From Sphingomonas sp. ID1715 (GTDB lineage: Bacteria > Pseudomonadota > Alphaproteobacteria > Sphingomonadales > Sphingomonadaceae), in assembly GCF_013044515.1 (NCBI RefSeq), contig NZ_JABEPR010000010.1, forward strand, positions 1 to 42,664: 42,664 nt of DNA. Reading direction: 5' to 3'. Of the stretch, positions 25,159 through 31,070 are shown piece by piece. The position numbers were made by a program, and so were the translations under genes. The first letter of the stretch is position 1, and the number at the start of each line of letters is the position of its first letter. A model generated the notes under the pieces. It was not told where the DNA came from and did no database searches. It saw only the letters and a list, made by a program, of their open reading frames with translations.

Positions 25159-26317
25159 CCGCGAGTACCCCGGCGATCAGATCGCTGATGGCGGAAAACC
25201 GCCGATTGACCTTCCGGATATCACCCGTGCCCTGCGAGATCGCGCTCTCGAAGGAGCGATCATGGCAGAGCGCCATGAAGCCGTGCCGAAGCGCCTCGGC
25301 GCGCTGTTCTAGGGTCGCGAGCTGCGCATGCGTGAGTCGCGCCAGGCTGACCGAGAGGGCTTCGAAGACCGCCTTGTTTATCGGCAGCCGGGCAGCATCC
25401 TTCTCGAACCTCTTGCGGAAGGCGTCATGGCCGAAAATCTTCGAGGCGGTTTCCATCGCGCTAACGAAGTTGAACTGCATGACTGACAGTGCAGTCTCGT
25501 CAGTTTCGTTGATCGCCTTCATCGCTGTGATCAGAAACCCGTCCATGTCCGGTTGTTTGTAGCTTTCCAGCCCGAGCATGTAGAAAGCCGCGAAGCGCAG
25601 CACGAGTTCGCGATCGTCCATGCGAATGGGTCGGACGCTGCCGTCGGTGGCGTGGATGAACGAGGGCAGGCTGGCCCAGGTCTGAAGAAGATCTCGCGCC
25701 TTGCCGGGGGTGATGGCGTGACGCAGTTCCTGCGCGGACAGCGCCATGCCGCCAGTGTTGATCCGAGCGAAGATGTTGAACTTAACCTCGGGCGGCGTGC
25801 CCTTGCGGATCAAGTGGATGATCAGCTCGGTTTCGCGGAGCCGCATCTTGAGCCGCGAGCTGAGGCCCTCGAAGTCTTTGCCCTCATAATCGTGGAGATA
25901 TTCGAGCCCGGTCAGGGTGAGTGGCTGGCCGCCGATGATCTGAGGCTTGATGAAGCGGGCGATGGTCGAGAGACGTTGGATCCCATCGACGATCTCCCAG
26001 CGTTCGTCCTCGTCCTCGGCGGCGTAGAGGACCGGCAATGGAATTCGTAGCAGCAGTGACTCGATCAGACGACTTTGACGCCGCGCATCCCACACGCCCC
26101 ACCGTCGCTGAAAATCGGGCTGGAGATCGATCATCTCTGACTCGGTACGGGACAGAAGAAGATCGACTGTCATCGATCGCGTGACGACGTCGATATCGTC
26201 CGGGTCGAAAGGCTCCGCGATCTTTTCTCCTTCGTCCGGAGATGATTGTTCGACTTCAACGCCGGTGGCGTGACCCAACATATCAAGTTGCTCGACGACC
26301 GCTGACGCTTCCCCCAT
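25151..26317 (-). CDS. DUF262 (ParB/GmrS-like) protein
   Basis: A 388-residue protein with the DUF262 domain. It has MTVDLLLSRTESEMIDLQPDFQRRWGVWD, then SRLIESLLLRIPLPVLY, then EIVDGIQRLSTIARF, where DGIQR corresponds to the DGQQR motif of the ParB-like nucleotidase/nuclease fold of GmrS. The C-terminal half is helical and lacks the DUF1524 HNH domain found in GmrSD. ATG 26317 is favoured, with AGGGAAC upstream; GTG one codon earlier is possible. It is the first gene of a tight three-gene operon. It probably hydrolyses a nucleotide or cleaves DNA under control of the AAA partner (inference). Confidence 0.9.
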   Translation of the reverse strand: MGEASAVVEQLDMLGHATGVEVEQSSPDEGEKIAEPFDPDDIDVVTRSMTVDLLLSRTESEMIDLQPDFQRRWGVWDARRQSRLIESLLLRIPLPVLYAAEDEDERWEIVDGIQRLSTIARFIKPQIIGGQPLTLTGLEYLHDYEGKDFEGLSSRLKMRLRETELIIHLIRKGTPPEVKFNIFARINTGGMALSAQELRHAITPGKARDLLQTWASLPSFIHATDGSVRPIRMDDRELVLRFAAFYMLGLESYKQPDMDGFLITAMKAINETDETALSVMQFNFVSAMETASKIFGHDAFRKRFEKDAARLPINKAVFEALSVSLARLTHAQLATLEQRAEALRHGFMALCHDRSFESAISQGTGDIRKVNRRFSAISDLIAGVLADA

Positions 26318-26500
26318 CACTTGTTCCCTAGACGCCTCTCAAGCCCTCGTAGGGGCCACCATATGCGATCGCGATGAAAAGGGCCAAGCGAACCAGATCG
26401 CTAGCATTTTTGTTCGGATCCTGCCCTCTATCAGACATGGTATCGTGCCGTTTCCATTAGATGCCACATGGCTCTGTCTCCGCCGCGCGCCGATCGACAA

Positions 26501-26950
26501 TCATCTACCTTTCGCCCGGGCCCTCAAAAGTCGGCAGGCGAGCATCTGATCGCCCCATCGCGTGGCGAACGTCTCGGATATCTCGAACCAGCTTCCGTCG
26601 TTGCCGGCTCCGTGGTTGCGGCCCATGCAGGAGCATTGGCACTCGTGCCCGACCGCGTTGAGGCAGGCGGGAGAGCACTTCTCCTGCTCGCGGTAGGGCT
26701 GGATGACGTAGACGGCGCCGAAGGTCGCGAGCGCCCGTTCCACGAAGTCGTTGAACCAAGCTTTGGGTACCTCCCAGCAGCGCTTGCTGGCGATCCAGGC
26801 GGGCGAGGTGCGTCGGTCATTCTGCAGCCAAGACCGGTTTTTCTCCGCGTAGGGTAGACGTAGTCGCAGCAGCTCCCCCTTGCCAGCCCTGCGGAGGATA
26901 ACTGGGATTTCCCGCTGGTTCCAAATATTGGTAAGTTGCTCTGCGTCCAC
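26501..26950 (-). CDS. Unknown Cys-cluster protein
   Basis: A 149-residue protein from GTG 26950 (19 bp after the previous gene), with no known family recognised. The middle (RRTSPAWIASKRCWEVPKAWFNDFVE) resembles DNA-helicase-associated HARP-like repeats in its W and P pattern, which is only a hint. A cluster of Cys92, Cys96, Cys104, Cys106 and Cys108 followed by His113 (CQCSCMGRNHG) could bind zinc or an Fe-S cluster. It is the last of four small minus-strand genes led by a Cas2-like gene. The sequence is dense and non-repetitive with clear amino-acid conservation character, so I believe it is real. Confidence 0.7.
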   Translation of the reverse strand: MDAEQLTNIWNQREIPVILRRAGKGELLRLRLPYAEKNRSWLQNDRRTSPAWIASKRCWEVPKAWFNDFVERALATFGAVYVIQPYREQEKCSPACLNAVGHECQCSCMGRNHGAGNDGSWFEISETFATRWGDQMLACRLLRARAKGR

Positions 26951-26969
26951 CCGAGGGTCCCCAGGTCGG

Positions 26970-27215
26970 TTAATCGCCCTTGGTGTTCGTCCGGACGTTG
27001 AGCTTCCATCTGATCGTCCCTTGCGCGGCCGTATGCTGGTGGTGATTCTGCGGCGGGAAACGATCCGGGTCGTTGCAAGTGACTTCCTTGCCGCAACCAA
27101 GGCAACGATAGATGCCGGAGACCGGAACTTCGTCACCCGGCTTGTAGGTGGTCTTCCACCATTCCTTGTTGCCGTCGCTCTTTGTGAGCTTCGAGCTATC
27201 GATATACCAAGCCAT
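26970..27215 (-). CDS. Small zinc-ribbon-like protein
   Basis: An 81-residue protein with a ribbon motif CLGCGKEVTC (Cys38, Cys41, Cys47), followed by NDPDRFPPQNHHQH, in which His residues at 58-61 could complete a metal site. The segment YKPGDEVPVSGIYRC resembles a small conserved family on mobile elements, sometimes labelled protein L. The function is unknown. It lies between the 85-residue gene (15 bp upstream) and the Cys-cluster gene (19 bp downstream), in one operon. AAAAGAG lies upstream of the ATG. Confidence 0.78.
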   Translation of the reverse strand: MAWYIDSSKLTKSDGNKEWWKTTYKPGDEVPVSGIYRCLGCGKEVTCNDPDRFPPQNHHQHTAAQGTIRWKLNVRTNTKGD

Positions 27216-27230
27216 TGTGTTGTTTCTCTT

Positions 27231-27488
27231 TTAGTTGATTGTGTATTCGCGCCACGGGATGGAGCGCAGCGGCACCGACGACATGAAACGCGCGATATCG
27301 GGACGGCCGTAGTAGGTCGGCCTGCCGCGACTATCCTGCGCCATGAGGACCACCGGGACGCCGAATACCGGCGCGAAGCCGTTTAGCGACCTTTGTGCCT
27401 CGGCCGTGTTCTGGATGACCTGCGGCCGGACGACGACGACGGCGAATGTCTGACCCTGCTCGCGGATAACCGCTCCTTGGACTCGCAT
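27231..27488 (-). CDS. Unknown 85-residue protein in the Cas2-like operon
   Basis: This protein starts at ATG 27488, 11 bp after the Cas2-like gene, with GGGAGG upstream. It has two beta-rich parts: QGQTFAVVVVRPQVIQ, and VPVVLMAQDSRGRPTYYGRPDIARFM, with the end PWREYTIN. There is no known motif that I can name. Its strand-helix pattern could be a small alpha/beta fold. The compact spacing with both neighbours supports a real gene and joint function. Confidence 0.72.
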   Translation of the reverse strand: MRVQGAVIREQGQTFAVVVVRPQVIQNTAEAQRSLNGFAPVFGVPVVLMAQDSRGRPTYYGRPDIARFMSSVPLRSIPWREYTIN

Positions 27489-27499
27489 TGTTGCCTCCC

Positions 27500-27778
27500 T
27501 TACGCCGCGGCCTTGTGGGCACGCTGGTTGATCCAGTCCCACGCCGCCTTGGGCAACCAGCCGTTGTAATCGCGCGTGATGCCGACAATGAGCATGTTGT
27601 CGTTCTTATCGACGTGCGGGGAGAGGCGATCCCAAACACCTTTGGCATTCAGGTTGGTATCGACGAGCCATGTCGAACCGAGATAGTGCCACCACGAGCC
27701 GCACCCCTTGATGGCCTCATGGAGGGCGTCGTAATTCTGCCCGGGGCGCTTCAAGTCGTAATTGATCGAGTAGATCAT
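27500..27778 (-). CDS. Cas2-like/SinR-family small protein
   Basis: A 92-residue protein with the ferredoxin-like pattern of the Cas2/VapD superfamily. It opens MIYSINYDLKRPG with Asp8 at the end of strand 1, where Cas2 carries its conserved Asp. Next come YDALHEAIKGCGSWWHYLGSTWLVDT and DNMLIVGITRDYNGWLP. It matches the solitary proteins annotated SinR-like or Cas2-like. No cas1 or CRISPR repeats exist in the window, so it is not a CRISPR adaptation gene here. It heads a four-gene operon and faces the sigma-like operon across a concentric palindrome. Possible roles include a nuclease or toxin. Confidence 0.82.
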   Translation of the reverse strand: MIYSINYDLKRPGQNYDALHEAIKGCGSWWHYLGSTWLVDTNLNAKGVWDRLSPHVDKNDNMLIVGITRDYNGWLPKAAWDWINQRAHKAAA

Positions 27779-27831
27779 CTGAATTCTCCGTCACCTCTTC
27801 TCTGACACGCGGGGGATGGCGTCATTGAGTC

Positions 27832-27904
27832 CCTATGCGGAGGTATGCGGTCGCCTCGGACATCTTGTGGAAATGTCCGAGGCATGGAAGTCTTCCCGCA
27901 TAGG
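27832..27904. promoter_or_regulatory. 73-bp concentric palindrome between divergent operons
   Basis: The outer arms CCTATGCGG (27832-27840) and CCGCATAGG (27896-27904) are perfect reverse complements. The inner arms CCTCGGACAT (27854-27863) and ATGTCCGAGG (27873-27882) are also perfect. Both pairs share the same centre (27868), with 13 nt between outer and inner arms on each side and a 9-nt loop. It sits 54 bp from the Cas2-like start and 23 bp before the sigma-like GTG, and it may be an operator for both operons or a leader hairpin next to the ribosome site. Confidence 0.75.
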
Positions 27905-27927
27905 TTAGGTGGAAGGAGCAGTCTTGG

Positions 27928-28500
27928 GTGAATCCCGCATCGGCCGCCAGCGTTCTGAGCCGAGACGAGATCGCCAGCGCAATTCGCGCGCTGTCGACCG
28001 CGGATTGGATTCGACTTCGTAAGGTCGCGGATCGCTATTCTCGAGGCAGGATCGAAGCCAATGATCTGCTGCAAGAGGCGTTTGCCCGAGCGCTCGATAC
28101 GCGAACATGCCCCGCGCATGTGAGCGTAGTGAAATTTCTCGCCGAGGCGATCCGGAGCATCGCTGACGGTGTCGGGGAAAAGGTGGAAAACCGCCTTGTG
28201 CTTGTTCCCGTCGCCAAGACCGGTGGGGATGAGCCGGAGGCGTTCAACGTCCCCGATACGGACCCAGACTGCGAGACCCGCCTTATTGAGGCGGAAGCTG
28301 CGGAGACATTTCGCGGCGCAATGCTTGAACTATTTACGGATGATCCCGTTGCGCGGGACATCGTGGAAGGAACGATGGAGGGAATGGAAGCCGAAGAACT
28401 GCGTGAGCTTACCGGACTGGATATGAAAGGCTACGCCACCAAGCGTAGGCTGATCCGCCGCAGAATCGACAAAGCCTTCCCCGAAGGATGGAAGCCATGA
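27928..28500 (+). CDS. Sigma-70-like (ECF-type) regulator
   Basis: A 190-residue protein starting at GTG 27928, with GGAAGGAG about 9 nt upstream. Residues about 20-65 resemble sigma region 2 (WIRLRKVADRYSRGRIEANDLLQEAFARALD, compare DLVQEAFLRA). The C-terminal part (VARDIVEGTMEGMEAEELRELTGLDMKGYATKRRLIRRRI) resembles region 4 with a helix-turn-helix. The linker is acidic. It is thus a small alternative sigma factor or sigma-derived DNA-binding protein. The stop overlaps the next start (ATGA), and a peptidase gene follows, suggesting control by regulated proteolysis. Its targets are unknown; the nearby palindrome is a candidate. Confidence 0.75.
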   Translation: MNPASAASVLSRDEIASAIRALSTADWIRLRKVADRYSRGRIEANDLLQEAFARALDTRTCPAHVSVVKFLAEAIRSIADGVGEKVENRLVLVPVAKTGGDEPEAFNVPDTDPDCETRLIEAEAAETFRGAMLELFTDDPVARDIVEGTMEGMEAEELRELTGLDMKGYATKRRLIRRRIDKAFPEGWKP

Positions 28501-28925
28501 CCGGATCAAAGTACCCGGGCCGCAAGTCGATGGAGAATCTGTCCAAACTCTTGGCCGAGGACATCATGAGTGCCTCGGACGAGGATTTGCTGGCCGAGTT
28601 CACGGAATGCGGCGGTGACCCAAACGCGGAGGCCGAGCGCCTGCGAGCGCTATTTGAAGCCAGTATAGTGAAGGCGAATAAGTCTCGCCTCGCTGCGGCT
28701 AGAGCCGGAGCGGCGGCGAGCCGAAACGCGCCTCGTCTTAGTACGGCCTGCAGCCCTCACGATGCGAGGCAACGCCTTCGTTCGGTATTAAATCAGCCCG
28801 GAATTCCACAGCGATTGACCTTGGCGGCACGAAAAGAAAATGAGCTTTCGGATGCAGACGTATTGGGCATGCTGGATGACCTCCGAGACTTAGGCTTGCT
28901 ACCCGACGAAGACGATCTCGCATGA
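28497..28925 (+). CDS. Unknown protein between sigma-like and ImmA/IrrE genes
   Basis: A 142-residue, mostly helical and acidic protein. It overlaps the sigma-like gene by 4 nt (ATGA) and the peptidase gene by 4 nt, so the three are translationally coupled. It has an N-terminal helix (MENLSKLLAEDIMSASDEDLLAEF), an Ala/Arg-rich middle and the C-terminal LSDADVLGMLDDLRDLGLLPDEDDLA. There is no known motif. It is placed like an anti-sigma or antirepressor that the peptidase could cleave; this is inference from order. Confidence 0.72.
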   Translation: MTGSKYPGRKSMENLSKLLAEDIMSASDEDLLAEFTECGGDPNAEAERLRALFEASIVKANKSRLAAARAGAAASRNAPRLSTACSPHDARQRLRSVLNQPGIPQRLTLAARKENELSDADVLGMLDDLRDLGLLPDEDDLA

Positions 28926-29680
28926 GGTTGACGATTGCGGAGCGTCACCTTCAGGATCTGGGCATCACGGAACCCGAGGAAATCGACCTAGAAGCCATTG
29001 CTTTCGATGCCGGCGCACAATTGCGCTATCGCCCATTAGACGGTTGCGAAGCCCGCATCATCGGTCGTGACAATCAAGCCATTATCACAGTCAATTCGCG
29101 CGGATCGGATCGGCGCAAGCGCTATTCGGTCGCGCATGAACTCGGCCATTGGCATCATCACAGAGGCAAATGTCTGGTTTGTCGCGTTGAAGAAACCCGG
29201 CCGCAGACGGCTCTATCGCCTGAGCGTGTCGCGGATGGCTACGCGGCGGATCTCCTCATGCCCTGGTACTTGTTTAAGCCCAGAGCGCGGCAACAGCCTA
29301 AGTTCAATTTCGCGGCCGTGACTGCTCTCGCCGACATGTTCGACACCAGCCTGACGGCAACCGCCATACGTTTGGTTGAAAGCGAACACACTCCATCCCT
29401 TGTCATCTGCCACGGCCAAGGCGGCAGGAGGTGGTTTGCACGCTCACCGAGCGTGCCGGATCGATGGTTCCCGCGCGATACGCTAGACGCAGAAAGCTAT
29501 GCGTTCGATATTCTGTTCGGGACCGCCAAGGATGACACCCAGCCCCATAAAATTGGCGCGGATGCTTGGTTTGATCGTTGGGACGCCGAGAAATACGAAT
29601 TGACCGAACAATCGATACGTACTCGCACGAGTGAGATTTTAACGCTGATCCAGGTCACCGACACGCGCATGCTGGACTAG
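28922..29680 (+). CDS. ImmA/IrrE-family metallo-endopeptidase
   Basis: A 252-residue protein with the zinc-peptidase motif HELGH (residues 72-76, in SVAHELGHWHHHR) and the downstream VADGYAADLLMPWYLF segment of the ImmA/IrrE (DUF955) family. The N-terminal part (LDLEAIAFDAGAQLRYRPLDG) matches the family as well. Residues after about 150 form an extra domain with many Trp and Asp. Family members cleave repressors after stress, for example ImmA on ImmR in ICEBs1 or IrrE on DdrO. Co-transcription with a sigma-like gene and an unknown protein suggests cleavage of one of these. Confidence 0.88.
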   Translation: MRLTIAERHLQDLGITEPEEIDLEAIAFDAGAQLRYRPLDGCEARIIGRDNQAIITVNSRGSDRRKRYSVAHELGHWHHHRGKCLVCRVEETRPQTALSPERVADGYAADLLMPWYLFKPRARQQPKFNFAAVTALADMFDTSLTATAIRLVESEHTPSLVICHGQGGRRWFARSPSVPDRWFPRDTLDAESYAFDILFGTAKDDTQPHKIGADAWFDRWDAEKYELTEQSIRTRTSEILTLIQVTDTRMLD

Positions 29681-30378
29681 TCCGCAAGTCAGACCCATCC
29701 GCTTCGATAGTTTACCACTAACTCGTCGAGCGTCGGTAAGTTCGAACAGCAGCGGAGCGTCACGTTGCGCTCGCGGTGTTCGATCCCACGGGTATGATTG
29801 GTATGCAGCGCAGCGATGCCATCCAGCGCCTCTTGCGACAGAGGGCAGCGGCTGAGCGTCCGCATTTCCGCCCGCGCTCACCGAAAGCAGACCGTCCGCC
29901 ATCGGCCGCAACTCTAGTCACTTTCGTAAACGTCGGCGAACCGCCGCGAAGGGCGCTGATCGGTCCATCCCAGGTCCGGAAGGCGAACGTCAGCTTCGAT
30001 CAATTTGGAACCCGCGGCCGACAGCCGCGTCATTTTGGCCCGTTCGATTTGTTGCGGAATGGAGTGGCGGTGCTTGGCTTAGGCGCGGGATCCGCCGCGC
30101 TTTGGCGCGCGAAGTTCGAAATGCTGCGCTGTGATGTCCAAGTCCGTGGCCAATTGCACAAGCGCTCGCGAGGCACCCAGCCGCATCAGACCATCGCCGC
30201 CTTCCATGGACGAGCTGAGGGTTGCGCGACTTCGGGCCAGCCGTGCAACCGTTCGAAGCGTCTTGGGGTCCATCGTCGGCAAGATACGCCTGAAGGTGCT
30301 TGATTGCCAGCGCGCAACCCCGACCGACTCAGCTTATAGTGTCGCTTGGGCGGCGCGCGCGAACTTGGTTGCGTAGCG
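29681..30378. other. Largely non-coding stretch with possible short minus-strand genes
   Basis: No strong gene is seen in about 700 nt. On the minus strand a 64-residue frame (30079-30273) and a following short frame ending at 29924 (MTRLSAAGSKLIEADVRLPD...) show some coding character. They may be small element genes or remnants. The plus-strand frame over the same DNA is Arg/Pro-rich and looks like a shadow. Confidence 0.35.
30079..30273 (-). CDS. Possible small hypothetical protein (64 residues)
   Basis: This reads MDPKTLRTVARLARSRATLS, then a Gly-rich turn, then LMRLGASRALVQLATDLDITA, ending in a basic tail. It looks like two amphipathic helices. The ribosome site is weak, and no family is recognised. 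The helical pattern and normal composition keep it as a candidate, but it may be spurious. Confidence 0.35.
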   Translation of the reverse strand: MDPKTLRTVARLARSRATLSSSMEGGDGLMRLGASRALVQLATDLDITAQHFELRAPKRGGSRA

Positions 30379-30603
30379 TCACCCCGCGACCGCAGGTCCG
30401 ATCCATTCGACGTCGATCCTATCGAAGCCGGACCGAACGCCTTCGACAATGACTCTGCGGCCGGCCCGAGAGTGTGCTCCGGGATCCGTGTCGAGCGCCC
30501 AAACCCCGCCGTCGTCAATCTGCAGCACAAGGCCGCGCTCGGATGGCAGGAGGAGACCTTCCAGCCGGTAGCGTGTTCCAATCTCAGCGTTCATGCGGGT
30601 CAT
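30379..30603 (-). CDS. DUF5818-like small protein
   Basis: A 74-residue beta-rich protein. It reads GTRYRLEGLLLPSERGLVLQIDDGGVWALDTD, then GRRVIVEGVRSGFDRIDVEWI, resembling the OB-like DUF5818 proteins common in sphingomonads. The start could be ATG 30603 or 30594, neither with a strong ribosome site. It diverges from the HIRAN gene, with 62 bp between. Function is unknown. Confidence 0.72.
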   Translation of the reverse strand: MTRMNAEIGTRYRLEGLLLPSERGLVLQIDDGGVWALDTDPGAHSRAGRRVIVEGVRSGFDRIDVEWIGPAVAG

Positions 30604-30665
30604 CGCAGCCGGCGATATCTGTATCGGCTTTGCTCTCGCAAGTCGGATCGTATTAGCGTTGCGTC

Positions 30666-31070
30666 ATGCCTTCCGAACTCTCCCTGGCTGTCGTCGGAGC
30701 CGCGCACGCGAACGCGGATGGCAGCAATCGCCGCTTCGAAATCCTGCTATGCGCGCCTGGCGATCCAGTCGAGCTTCGCCCCGAACCGAGCAACAACGCG
30801 GACCCGCACGCGATCGCGGTCTTCTCCAGCCGCGGCGTGCAGATCGGCTATGTGACCGCGGAAAGGGCGCCATGGATCGGGAGCAAGATGTCGGCCGGCG
30901 CCGATCTTCGCGCCGTTTTTCAGCGCGCAATAGATTTCGGGGCGCTGGTCCGCGTGAATCTTGAAGGTGAGGACCCGATCCTGCCCAGTGCACGCAAACC
31001 GAGAGATGAGGCCAACAGAGAGCCGGACGAAAGCGGCTTCTGGCCCGACTATATCCCGCCGGACGACTAG
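30666..31070 (+). CDS. HIRAN-domain protein
   Basis: A 134-residue protein with a HIRAN domain. It reads LAVVGAAHANADGSNRRFEILLCAPGDPVELRPEPSNNADPHAIAVF, then GVQIGYVTAERAPWIGSKM, which are the conserved strand and G-Y-V segments. HIRAN domains bind 3' ends of single-stranded DNA in helicases such as HLTF; stand-alone forms occur on mobile elements. Its 3' end overlaps the convergent relaxase by 4 bp. A role at nicked transfer DNA or damaged DNA is possible, by context only. Confidence 0.88.
   Translation: MPSELSLAVVGAAHANADGSNRRFEILLCAPGDPVELRPEPSNNADPHAIAVFSSRGVQIGYVTAERAPWIGSKMSAGADLRAVFQRAIDFGALVRVNLEGEDPILPSARKPRDEANREPDESGFWPDYIPPDD

Noticed and set aside
23608-25188. 526-codon plus-strand frame opposite the AAA ATPase
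   Set aside because: It has no motif and lies over two genes with clear signatures on the other strand.
27500-27778. CRISPR-Cas locus suggested by the Cas2-like gene
   Set aside because: No cas1, no effector genes and no regularly spaced direct repeats are present; solitary Cas2-like proteins are common outside CRISPR.
29776-30303. 175-codon plus-strand gene after the peptidase
   Set aside because: It is low-complexity, Arg/Pro-rich, without a ribosome site, and better explained by minus-strand fragments.
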